From the NCBI RefSeq assembly GCF_020229735.1, contig NZ_CP083455.1:2631001-2695000 (forward strand): a stretch of 64,000 nt of DNA. The letters are read 5' to 3'. The notes below the pieces were generated by a model that saw only the letters and a program-made list of their open reading frames with translations, had not been told where the DNA came from and did no database searches. The position numbers and the translations under genes are program-made. The stretch comes from Deinococcus taeanensis (GTDB lineage: Bacteria > Deinococcota > Deinococci > Deinococcales > Deinococcaceae). This document shows, piece after piece, positions 1-7,128 of this stretch (the first letter of the stretch is position 1; the number at the start of each line of letters is the position of its first letter).

Positions 1-1
1 C

Positions 2-232
2 CAACTGCGCCTGGCGCAGCCAGTCGTGACTGATGCCCGTCTTCCATGGCAGCGACCACAGGAACGTGGTCGCTTGACGCCAGGTCGGGTCAGGCAAGGT
101 TTTATCCAACTATTGGTGCCCCTGGGAAGTCCAGCGTGCGCGCCAAAACCGTCAGGCCGTTCACCAGGACGACCCAAAGGGAAGTGTTCAGGGCGCGCAC
201 CTCGCTTCCCCGCCTTGAAAAAGAGCGCCTGA
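2..232 (+). CDS. Transposase C-terminal end (5' part outside window)
   Basis: Open from the first bases of the window to a stop at 230-232; about 76 residues are visible. The tail has the pattern found at the end of IS4/IS701-like transposases: a short LTPGRVRQGF helix, a stretch GSPACAPKPSGRSPGRPKGK, then a basic APRFPALKKSA end. The catalytic DDE domain would lie to the left of the window, so neither the family nor activity can be settled. The downstream hairpin at 255-275 may belong to the same element. Recognition rests on the basic proline-rich PGRPKG tail only. Confidence 0.5.
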   Translation, partial: QLRLAQPVVTDARLPWQRPQERGRLTPGRVRQGFIQLLVPLGSPACAPKPSGRSPGRPKGKCSGRAPRFPALKKSA

Positions 233-244
233 CGACTGTCGATC

Positions 245-275
245 CTAAAACAAACGACCGCGACAAGCGCGGTCG
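245..275 (-). terminator. Rho-independent terminator-like hairpin, minus strand
   Basis: An 8-bp stem CGACCGCG (255-262) / CGCGGTCG (268-275) with a 5-nt loop. On the minus strand it is followed by TTTGTTTTA, giving the U-rich tail of an intrinsic terminator. It could end minus-strand transcription that continues past the M42 peptidase gene, or guard the end of the transposase element against readthrough. No minus-strand gene lies directly upstream within 370 bases. Confidence 0.5.
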
Positions 276-498
276 GCTTAAATCACGAGTTAGGGCGTGT
301 GGGTGAGAAGTTCACTGAGAGTCTGCCGAGGGGGATGATGGCCTGGATGAAGGTCGTCTGGGGGGAGACGGACCTCCAGGATGCTTCTGCAGACAGGTGG
401 GCTCTTTCCTCTTCTCGTGTGGACGCTCTGGCAGGGTGACCTCGATCTCGATGCAGAGCTCTGCTCTCCCGGAGTCCACCCCCCTCTGCTCCCGGCCC

Positions 499-548
499 GC
501 CCCACCTGTCAGCGCGCGGCAGGGTCGGTGGGCGCTGACAGGTGGGGC
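499..548. repeat. Perfect 17-bp inverted repeat, 16-nt spacer
   Basis: GCCCCACCTGTCAGCGC at 499-515 is the exact reverse complement of 532-548. The RNA would form a long stable hairpin on either strand. It lacks a T-run on either side, so it is not a classical terminator; it could be a dispersed palindromic element, or an RNA-processing or DNA-cruciform site. It lies 100 bp downstream of the M42 peptidase stop codon. Confidence 0.7.
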
Positions 549-650
549 GCACGAAGCGCACCTGATTGTTCTGCACCCCCAAGCCCCTGCCAGCGGCGGG
601 CGGCCCCATCCTTCACCGGATAGGACCGCCCGCCGCTCAGACCAGACGGC

Positions 651-1742
651 TCAGCGCAGGTACGCCAGCAGCAGATCCACACCCGCGCGCAGGTCGTTGA
701 CGTGCACAGCCTCCACCACCGTGTGAATGTAGCGGGTGGGCAGGCTCAGGGTCAGGGTGGGCACCCCCTCGCGGCTGCGCTGAATGGCCGCGCCGTCCGT
801 ACCGCCCAGCGCCAGCACCTCCAGCTGCGCGGGAATGCCGCGCGCCTGCGCCAGATCCCAGAACTGGTCTACCAGGGCCCGGTGCGAAATCATCGTCGAG
901 TCGAACACCTTGATGCCCATGCCCTGCCCAGCGTTCGTGACGACCTCATCCGGCCCCACACCGGGCGTATCCACGGCCAGCGTGACGTCCAGCCCGATGC
1001 CCACGGTGGGCTGCACCCCATACGCGGCAGTGATCGCGCCGCGCAGTCCCACCTCTTCCTGCGTGCTGAACACGGCAATCACTTCGTGGCGAGGGGCCTC
1101 GTGGCGCAGGGCGCGCAGCGTTTCGAGCAGCAGGAACACGCTGGCCCGGTCATCCATGGCCTTCCCGCAGATCAGGTTCCCCACGCGCCGGGCCTGCTGG
1201 TCCAGGGTCACCATGTCCCCGACCCGCACCTGCGCACGCACCTCATCGGCACCCAGGCCCAGGTCAATAAAGAACTCCTTGACCTCCGGAATCTTCTTGC
1301 GTTCCTCGGCGCTGGCAATGTGCACCGGTTTCCCCCCGGGCGTCAGGATGCCCGGCAGCGGGCCGCCGCGGGTGTGCACCATGACGCCCCGCGCGAACAG
1401 GTTGCGGGTGTCGAAGCCCCCCAGCGCCTGCACCCGCAGGAACCCACGGTCATCAATGAAGCGCACCAGGAACCCGATCTCGTCCATGTGCGCCGAGATC
1501 ATGACCCGCTCGGTGCCTTCACGGCCCGCGTCACGGGGAGCCCGGCGGGCAATCACGTTGCCCAGCGCGTCCACGCGAACGTCGTCCACCAGGCCCTGCA
1601 GTTGCGAGAGCACGTACTCACGCACGGCGTCCTCCTGCCCGGGCACGCCCGGCAGGTCGGACAGGTGCATCAGGACGTCCAGGCGCAGGGCGGCCGGCTC
1701 CCCAGCGGGGGCCGCGTCAGCTTTCTTCGGTTTTTTCGCCAC
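651..1742 (-). CDS. M42 family metallopeptidase (glutamyl aminopeptidase/endoglucanase-like)
   Basis: Cytosolic dinuclear-metal aminopeptidase of 363 residues, normal for M42. Metal and catalytic motifs are present in order: SAHMDEIGF, the bridging-Asp motif GKAMDDRAS, the catalytic Glu pair in [31 protein letters not shown], and the C-terminal ligand in TRYIHT. The chosen start is GTG 1742 (VAKKPKK...), which follows the end of pth with 26 nt overlap and gives a lysine-rich N-terminus before the conserved domain; the frame is open further upstream, but that part only mirrors pth. It is the last gene of a minus-strand run (2863 to 651) and probably degrades peptides released by other proteases. 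Confidence 0.9.
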   Translation of the reverse strand: MAKKPKKADAAPAGEPAALRLDVLMHLSDLPGVPGQEDAVREYVLSQLQGLVDDVRVDALGNVIARRAPRDAGREGTERVMISAHMDEIGFLVRFIDDRGFLRVQALGGFDTRNLFARGVMVHTRGGPLPGILTPGGKPVHIASAEERKKIPEVKEFFIDLGLGADEVRAQVRVGDMVTLDQQARRVGNLICGKAMDDRASVFLLLETLRALRHEAPRHEVIAVFSTQEEVGLRGAITAAYGVQPTVGIGLDVTLAVDTPGVGPDEVVTNAGQGMGIKVFDSTMISHRALVDQFWDLAQARGIPAQLEVLALGGTDGAAIQRSREGVPTLTLSLPTRYIHTVVEAVHVNDLRAGVDLLLAYLR

Positions 1743-2415
1743 GCCCGCCAGTATGCACCTGTGCGTCCGGGCCGTCCGGCGCAGTTCGATCAGACTGGAC
1801 ACCCACCGCAGCAGGCTCGGGCGGCTTCGGCCGCAGGTCGGTGCTGTTGAACCGCCCCTGCGCCTCCGCCAGTCCGCCCGCCGCCCAGAGCTCCGCGGCG
1901 TCTGCGCCCAGCCGCACCAGTTCGGCCAGAGGCGCACCTTCCTCCGGCCGCCAGCGGCTCAGCACCCAGTCACTCACGGCCCAGCCGGCCGGCGGACGTG
2001 AAATCCCGATTTTCAGCCGCGCGAAGGCCTCGTGCCCCAGCAGCCGGACGATGTCCCGCACGCCGTTCTGCCCGCCGTGCCGACCGCCCAGGCGCACCCG
2101 GAGCAGCCCGAACGGACTGTCCAGATCGTCCTGCACGATCAGCAGCGCCTCACCGCTCAGCTTGTAGAACGACACCAGCGGCGCCACAGCCTTCCCGGAC
2201 GCATTCATGAACGTCAGCGGCCGCACCAGCAGCACCTTCACGCCCACACCCGGCCCCAGCCGCACCTCGGCCACCTCGGCGTCCTTGCCTTCCCGGCGCC
2301 ACGCCGCTCCGGCCCGCCGGGCCAGCTCATCCAGAACCAGCCAGCCCACGTTGTGCCGCGTCTGCGCGTACTGGCTGCCCGGGTTGCCCAGGCCCACGAT
2401 CAGTTTCATACTCAT
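1717..2415 (-). CDS. pth: Peptidyl-tRNA hydrolase
   Basis: Hydrolyses peptidyl-tRNA released from stalled ribosomes, recycling tRNA. The N-terminus is [20 protein letters not shown] with the catalytic His in TRHNVGW, followed by PLTFMNASG, the conserved Asp region QDDLDSPFG, and [12 protein letters not shown]. The core spans about 190 residues; a further 40 residues rich in Pro, Asp and Gly form a probably disordered tail, making it 232 aa and longer than the usual ~190-200. Start ATG 2415 has a GGGGTGA Shine-Dalgarno 8 nt upstream; ATG 2409 is an alternative. The 3' end overlaps the M42 gene, so the two are likely translationally coupled. Confidence 0.95.
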   Translation of the reverse strand: MSMKLIVGLGNPGSQYAQTRHNVGWLVLDELARRAGAAWRREGKDAEVAEVRLGPGVGVKVLLVRPLTFMNASGKAVAPLVSFYKLSGEALLIVQDDLDSPFGLLRVRLGGRHGGQNGVRDIVRLLGHEAFARLKIGISRPPAGWAVSDWVLSRWRPEEGAPLAELVRLGADAAELWAAGGLAEAQGRFNSTDLRPKPPEPAAVGVQSDRTAPDGPDAQVHTGGRGEKTEES

Positions 2416-2458
2416 ACCCACTTCACCCCGGACTGCCGTGCCTGCAGGCGCCTGCGGT

Positions 2459-2863
2459 TCAGGCCTGCAGGCCACCGAGCACTTCCCGCCACTTCGCTTC
2501 CGTTTCACGCACCCGCGCGTCACCGCGCGCCCGGACGTACCCGGCGCGGAACTCGGCAAATCGCGTGTCGCTGTCCGCGAACAGCAGACCCAGCGCCTGC
2601 TGCACGTCTGTCAGGTTCCGCTCGCTGAGGGTGGTGTCCCGGGCGTCCAGCACCTCATCCAGCGTGGCCATCAGGCCCGACAGGGGCCGCAGCCACTGAA
2701 ACTGCGGATGGTTCATCACCAGCGAGTACAGCTCGAACGGCCCCTTCACGGGCCCGTTCATGAACTCGTACTCGCCCTTGGCGAAATCCAGCAGCGCCGA
2801 ATGAAAGTGCCGCAGGGCCGGAACCAGGGCCGTGAGTTTCGTGCGGACGGCAGCGTCAGTCAT
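2459..2863 (-). CDS. Conserved hypothetical protein (134 aa)
   Basis: Soluble, mostly helical, 134 residues, no signal peptide or membrane segment. Protein-like composition with conserved-looking stretches [20 protein letters not shown] and [20 protein letters not shown] do not recognise the family. The start ATG 2863 is supported by a leaderless promoter: TACGCT (plus-strand 2870-2875) ends 6 nt before the ATG. It is the first gene of the run leading to pth and the M42 peptidase, with 43 nt before pth. Confidence 0.75.
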   Translation of the reverse strand: MTDAAVRTKLTALVPALRHFHSALLDFAKGEYEFMNGPVKGPFELYSLVMNHPQFQWLRPLSGLMATLDEVLDARDTTLSERNLTDVQQALGLLFADSDTRFAEFRAGYVRARGDARVRETEAKWREVLGGLQA

Positions 2864-3018
2864 ACCGGCAGCGTAGCAAGGGCCGCCCCCGCCGGGTGGC
2901 CTGCCGCCTTCATGCCCCGCCGGGAAAGGCACAGGAACCAGGACGTGTGGGGCCGGCGGCGCGGAGGGACCGTGAAGCCCCGCGCGGCACCCCCGCGCCT
3001 GCCGATCGCGCGGCGCGC

Positions 3019-5133
3019 TCAGGCGTCCAGCGTTTCGAGCAGGGTGGTCCAGACCTCCGGCGGGCCGGGCCGGCCGGTCAGGTACCCCTGCACGGCGCTG
3101 CAGCCCAGGTCCCGCAGCGCCTGAAGCTGCTCCTGGGTCTCCACGCCCTCCACCACGACGTTCAGGTTCAGGCTGCGGCCCAGGCTGATCAGGGCGCCCA
3201 CCACGCGCTGCTCGGCGGCCGAACCGGCCACCGCGGCGGTCAGGGCCCGGTCGAGCTTCAGTTCGTTCAGAGGCAGCCCCATCAGGGTGGCCACCGGGGC
3301 GTGCCCGGTGCCGAAGTCATCCAGGGACAGCTGCACGCCCAGCGCGCGCAGCTGCGTCAGGTGCGCCGACGCGCGGCGCAGATCACGCGGCGCGAACCGC
3401 TCCGTGAGTTCCAGCTTCAGCTGCGTGCCCCGCAGCCCGTGCCGCGCCAGGGCGGCCCGCACGCGCGCCGTGAAGTCCTCCCGGATCAGTTCGGCGGCCG
3501 ACACGTTCACCGCCACCGGAACACGCAGGCGCCACTCGGCCGCCTGCCGGCAGGCCTCGTTCAGCACCCAGGCGCCCAGCTCGTGGATCAGCCCGGTGTC
3601 CTCCGCCACGGGGATCAGGCGGGCAGGCGGCACGGCGCCCAGTTTCGTGTCCGTCCAGCGGACCAGCGCCTCGAAGCCCAGCAGGGCGCCCGTGTGGGCG
3701 TCCACCTGCGGCTGGTAATGCAGGTGCAGCCCGCCCTCCTGCACGGCGCGGCGCAGGCGCACCTCCAGGTGCAGCTGACCGTGCGCGGCGAGGTCCAGGG
3801 CTTTCGAGAACAGCCGCGTGGTGTGCCCGCCGTCGCGTTTGGCCTGCGCCATGGCCATGTCCGCCTGGCGCAGCAGGTTGGCAGGGAGGCTGCTGTCAGG
3901 CGGGCACACCGCCACGCCCAGGCTGGCGCGCACCGGAAAAAGCTGGCCGTTCAGGTGCAGGGGCTCCGCGACGACGCGGTGCAGCGCGCGTGCGGCGCGC
4001 AGGGCGCCTTCAGGGTCGCCGGCGGCCGGGATGATCACCGTGAACTCGTCGCCGCCGGTGCGGGCCACGGTGTGGGCGGGGCAGGCCGCGTCGCGCAGCC
4101 GCCGCGCCGTTTCGCGCAGCAGGTCGTCGCCCGCAGCGTGCCCGAGCGTGTCGTTCACCCGCCGGAAGCCGTCCAGGCCGACGGCCACAACCGCGAGCGT
4201 CTGCTCTTCCGGCACGCTGCGACGCAGTTCCAGCTGCAGCCGTTCAAGCAGCAGCGCCCGGTTGGGCAGGCCGGTGAGCGGATCGTGCTGCGACTCGTGC
4301 GCGAGCTGCTCGGCCAGGCGCCTGAGCCGCTCCTCGGTCCGGTGACGGGCGGTGATGTCGCGGTCCTGACCCAGGATGAGCTCCTGGCCGCTGAGCGTGA
4401 CGATACTGCTGGCACTTTCGATGGGGAACACGCTGCCGTTGCGGTGCAGGTGCGCGCCCTCGCCGCGCGCGGGCTGCTCCTCACGAATCCAGTGCAGCAG
4501 GTCCGGGCCGTCCCGCGCCATCATGGGGTGAGAGTGCAGCAGGTCAATGGACTGCCCGAGCAGTTCGTGCCGTTCGTAGCCGTTCATGTGGCAGAACGCG
4601 GCGTTGCAGTCCACGATGCGCCACGGCACGAGCGGGTCGTGCGGGTCAAGCAGGACCAGGCCGTCGGCGGACCGGTCGAACAGCGCCCGGAAGCGCGCTT
4701 CGCTTTCGGCCTGTGCCTGCTGCGCCTCACGTTCCCGGGTGACGTCCATGCCGGTTCCCACCACGAACGCCACGCCGCCCCGCGGGTCGGGAATCACGGT
4801 GCACGACCACAGGATCAGGCGGCGTTCGCCCGCCAGGGTGCGCCAGTGGTGCTCGTGCCGGCGCGGGGCAGTCCCGGCCATGAGCCGCTCGAACGCCGCC
4901 TGCACGCCGGCGCGTTCCGCGGCGTCCAGCACGAACGGCCACAGCACCTGCCCGCGCAGCGCTGCGTACTGCAGGCCGGTGAGGCGCTCGCACGCCGGGT
5001 TGAACTGCACCACGCGCCCAAGCGGGTCCAGAACCACGACCAGCACGTCGGTGGTGGCCACGATGGCGTCCGCCAGTCCGGTCCCGTCCGGCCGGGGCGC
5101 GGGGGACAGGGCTGAGGTCAGGCGGCTGAGCAT
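3019..5133 (-). CDS. PAS-PAS-GGDEF-EAL cyclic-di-GMP signalling protein
   Basis: Cytosolic 704-residue sensor with no transmembrane segment. Two PAS-type domains (about 20-130 and 148-265) precede a GGDEF domain (about 280-440, intact RTGGDEF at 358-364, metal Asp in GLDGFRRVND) and an EAL domain (about 450-700). EAL catalytic signatures are all present: EAL 488-490, VNVS, ELTE, DDFGTG 605-610, KLDR, VVVEGVET and QGY. The RxxD inhibitory site normally five residues before GGDEF is absent (CPAH instead). It could therefore make and break c-di-GMP, or use the GGDEF domain as a GTP-responsive switch. A leaderless promoter TACGCT lies 7 nt before ATG 5133. Confidence 0.93.
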   Translation of the reverse strand: MLSRLTSALSPAPRPDGTGLADAIVATTDVLVVVLDPLGRVVQFNPACERLTGLQYAALRGQVLWPFVLDAAERAGVQAAFERLMAGTAPRRHEHHWRTLAGERRLILWSCTVIPDPRGGVAFVVGTGMDVTREREAQQAQAESEARFRALFDRSADGLVLLDPHDPLVPWRIVDCNAAFCHMNGYERHELLGQSIDLLHSHPMMARDGPDLLHWIREEQPARGEGAHLHRNGSVFPIESASSIVTLSGQELILGQDRDITARHRTEERLRRLAEQLAHESQHDPLTGLPNRALLLERLQLELRRSVPEEQTLAVVAVGLDGFRRVNDTLGHAAGDDLLRETARRLRDAACPAHTVARTGGDEFTVIIPAAGDPEGALRAARALHRVVAEPLHLNGQLFPVRASLGVAVCPPDSSLPANLLRQADMAMAQAKRDGGHTTRLFSKALDLAAHGQLHLEVRLRRAVQEGGLHLHYQPQVDAHTGALLGFEALVRWTDTKLGAVPPARLIPVAEDTGLIHELGAWVLNEACRQAAEWRLRVPVAVNVSAAELIREDFTARVRAALARHGLRGTQLKLELTERFAPRDLRRASAHLTQLRALGVQLSLDDFGTGHAPVATLMGLPLNELKLDRALTAAVAGSAAEQRVVGALISLGRSLNLNVVVEGVETQEQLQALRDLGCSAVQGYLTGRPGPPEVWTTLLETLDA

Positions 5134-5269
5134 ACCCGGCAGCGTAGGCGGCGGCGCCTGACAGGACGTTCACGTGGGGGGTTCCTTAACGGCCCGGCGG
5201 TCCTGGAACGGTCGGCACGTCAGGCTGCGCCCTGTGCAGGAGCAGCCTGACGCGCCGGGAAAGCCGGGG

Positions 5270-5620
5270 CTAGAGGGTGCCTTTGAGGGTGGTGGCGACC
5301 TTGAAGCGCACCTTCTTCCCGGCAGGAATGGTGATGCGGTCACTGGTGCCGGGGCGCACGCCGCTGCGTTCGGCAGTCTGCGCGATGCTCAGGGTGCCCA
5401 GGCCGGGCAGGCCGACGCTGCTGCCGGTGCGCAGGGCGTCCACGATGCAGTCGATCACGGTGGCGACCGCGTCACCGGCCTGTTTCTTGTTCAGGCTGGT
5501 GCGGTCGGCGACCATGTCAACGATCTGCGTTTTGGCGATCTTGCCGGCGTCGGTGCGGGCAGGCTCGGCGTTGCCCGCAGGGGCGGCTTTCTTCGCGGCG
5601 GACGGGGTGCTTCTGGCCAT
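5270..5620 (-). CDS. HU-family DNA-binding protein with basic N-terminal extension
   Basis: Nucleoid architectural protein of 116 residues. The HU core (about 26-116) starts at [14 protein letters not shown] and contains [21 protein letters not shown], the dimer-interface GLPGLGTLS, and the beta-arm [23 protein letters not shown]. The first ~25 residues ([17 protein letters not shown]) form a lysine/alanine/proline extension of the kind known from Deinococcus HU. The start ATG 5620 has a GGAGG Shine-Dalgarno 7 nt upstream and sits about 60 nt from a promoter (5683-5710). It is monocistronic and likely strongly expressed. Confidence 0.93.
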   Translation of the reverse strand: MARSTPSAAKKAAPAGNAEPARTDAGKIAKTQIVDMVADRTSLNKKQAGDAVATVIDCIVDALRTGSSVGLPGLGTLSIAQTAERSGVRPGTSDRITIPAGKKVRFKVATTLKGTL

Positions 5621-5682
5621 GCGTGAACCTCCGGTGACTGAAGTCGAGCTGCACGAGAGCGTTGAATTGTGGGCTCAGGCGC

Positions 5683-5710
5683 ACAGTAACACAGCCGCGC
5701 CGGGCGTCAA
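5683..5710 (-). promoter_or_regulatory. Promoter of the HU gene
   Basis: On the minus strand TTGACG (5710-5705) and TACTGT (5688-5683) are separated by 16 nt. The predicted transcript has a ~55-nt leader with a GGAGG ribosome binding site, unlike many neighbours that look leaderless. Confidence 0.5.
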
Positions 5711-5800
5711 GAGACCCCAGCGGCGTCCGGGACGTTCTGCACACACCTGAGAAGCACAGGTGCAGGGCCCTGGATTCATGTTGGTGCTCCGTTCAGGAAC

Positions 5801-6520
5801 TCAGGGCGGGGCCGGGGCGCGCAGGGTCAGGGTGCGGGCGCGGCTGCTCAGGGCGTCGAAGGTCCACAGGCGCCCGCGCAGCGGCTCTCCCACGCCGCCC
5901 AGCAGCTTGAGGGCCTCCAGCGCCATGAGCTGCCCCACCAGCGCCGGCACAGGACCCAGCACGCCCGCCTCGTCGCAGCTGCTGTCGTCGCCGGGTTCCG
6001 GGAACACGTCACGCAGCCCGAGGTGCGGCCCGAACACGCTGACCATGCCGGTGGTGCCGCTCGCCGCGCCCCACACCCACTCGCGCCCCTGGGCGGCGCA
6101 GGTGTCGGCGATCAGGTAGCGCGTGTCGAAGTTGTCAGTGCCGTCCAGAACCAGCGTGACGCCGCGCAGCAGCTCAGGGAGGGTGCGGGCGTCCACGCGC
6201 GCCTCGGCACGCACGCGCACGTGTGGGTTGATGGCCTGAGCGCGCGCGGCCGCCACGGCCGCCTTGGCGCGCCCCACGTCCGCGGTGGTGTACAGCGCCT
6301 GCCGGTGCAGGTTGCTGAGGTCCACGGTGTCGCCGTCGGCGATGACCAGCGTGCCCACGCCTGCTCCGGCCAGACTGGCGATCACGGGGCTGCCCAGGCC
6401 CCCGGCACCCACGACAAGCACGCTGGCCGCACGGATACGTTCCTGCGCGCCGGCGTCCAGCCATTCGGGGACGAGCAGCGGCCGGGAGTACCGGCGCAGC
6501 TCCGCGCGGGTGAGGGTCAT
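5801..6520 (-). CDS. ThiF/MoeB/HesA-type E1-like adenylyltransferase
   Basis: Activates the C-terminal Gly-Gly of a ThiS- or MoaD-like sulfur carrier by adenylation. It has 239 residues, near MoeB length (~250). The nucleotide-binding loop VVGAGGLGSPVIASL lies at about 36-50, followed by DGDTVDLSNLHRQ, GRAKA, and LDGTDNFDTRYLIAD. The C-terminal part has SCDEAGVLGPVPALVG, where the conserved Cys of this region is kept. The CxxC pairs that bind structural zinc in MoeB/ThiF are missing. Start ATG 6520 is placed 6 nt after TACACT (plus 6527-6532), a leaderless arrangement. No carrier protein or molybdopterin/thiamine gene is adjacent, so the pathway is open. Confidence 0.88.
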   Translation of the reverse strand: MTLTRAELRRYSRPLLVPEWLDAGAQERIRAASVLVVGAGGLGSPVIASLAGAGVGTLVIADGDTVDLSNLHRQALYTTADVGRAKAAVAAARAQAINPHVRVRAEARVDARTLPELLRGVTLVLDGTDNFDTRYLIADTCAAQGREWVWGAASGTTGMVSVFGPHLGLRDVFPEPGDDSSCDEAGVLGPVPALVGQLMALEALKLLGGVGEPLRGRLWTFDALSSRARTLTLRAPAPP

Positions 6521-6526
6521 GCAGGC

Positions 6527-6546
6527 AGTGTAGGGCACCGTAGAAT
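6527..6546. promoter_or_regulatory. Back-to-back -10 boxes of two divergent genes
   Basis: Minus-strand TACACT (6532-6527) serves the E1-like gene, 6 nt before its ATG; plus-strand TAGAAT (6541-6546) serves the PlsY-like gene, 9 nt before its ATG. Only 35 bp separate the two start codons, so the promoters overlap and each -35 region must lie within the opposite gene. Confidence 0.5.
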
Positions 6547-6555
6547 GCGCGGCGT

Positions 6556-7128
6556 ATGCCCGCACTCACCGTGACCGTTGTTGCCTACCTGCTGGGGTCG
6601 CTGGTGTGCGGGGTGCTGTATTCCCGCTGGCGGGGCGCGGACATCCGCGATCACGACCTGCCGGGCGGCAGCGGCACGTACCGGCAGTACGGGCGCGGCG
6701 CGGCGATCCTGGTCACGGCCGGGGACATCCTCAAGGGCCTGCTGGCGGGGCTGCTGTGCCGCTGGGCCGCGCCGGACGCGGGCTGGCTGGTGACCGGCGC
6801 GGTGGTGGCCGGGCACTGCTACCCGGTCTTCTTCGGCTTCCGGGGCGGCGGGGGCATCGCGCCGCTGCTGGGGGCGCTGCTGGCGCTGGCCCCGCTGACC
6901 CTGCTGGGCCTGCTGGCCACGGCGCTGACCGTGATTCCCGTGTACCGCGCGACGCTGCAGCGCCGCGTGAACCTCAACGCGGTGCCCTTCGCCGCGCTGA
7001 TCGCCGTGCCGGTGGGGCTGCTGCTCGCCACGCGCTTCGGCGGGTGGGGGGCGCTGCTGGCGGGCGGGGCGGTCATGGCGCTGCGCAGCGCGCACCTGCT
7101 GCTGCGGCCCGGCGTGGGGCGCGCGTGA
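6556..7128 (+). CDS. PlsY-like glycerol-3-phosphate acyltransferase family membrane protein
   Basis: Integral membrane protein of 190 residues with about five to six hydrophobic segments. PlsY transfers acyl groups from acyl phosphate to glycerol 3-phosphate. The motif 1 region (YLLGSLVCGVLYSR) and motif 3 region (GHCYPVFFGFRGGGG) are recognisable. Motif 2, normally GSGN followed by GxxN, reads GSGTYRQYG, so the conserved Asn is replaced by Thr. This may be an inactive or substrate-shifted paralogue rather than the housekeeping PlsY. The stop overlaps the GTG of the next gene (GTGA), implying coupling to the TPR membrane protein. Confidence 0.8.
   Translation: MPALTVTVVAYLLGSLVCGVLYSRWRGADIRDHDLPGGSGTYRQYGRGAAILVTAGDILKGLLAGLLCRWAAPDAGWLVTGAVVAGHCYPVFFGFRGGGGIAPLLGALLALAPLTLLGLLATALTVIPVYRATLQRRVNLNAVPFAALIAVPVGLLLATRFGGWGALLAGGAVMALRSAHLLLRPGVGRA

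Larger units (their letters stand above)
233..650. other. Gene-free spacer
   Basis: No reading frame in this stretch has protein-like composition. It holds the minus-strand terminator at 245-275 and a perfect 17-bp inverted repeat at 499-548, both listed separately. Confidence 0.6.

Noticed and set aside
702..1850. Long plus-strand frames opposite the M42 and pth genes
   Set aside because: They are mirror frames of real genes in GC-rich DNA, rich in His, Gln and Arg without any motif. The same applies to the other long antisense frames, e.g. opposite tkt, ftsH and the E2 gene.
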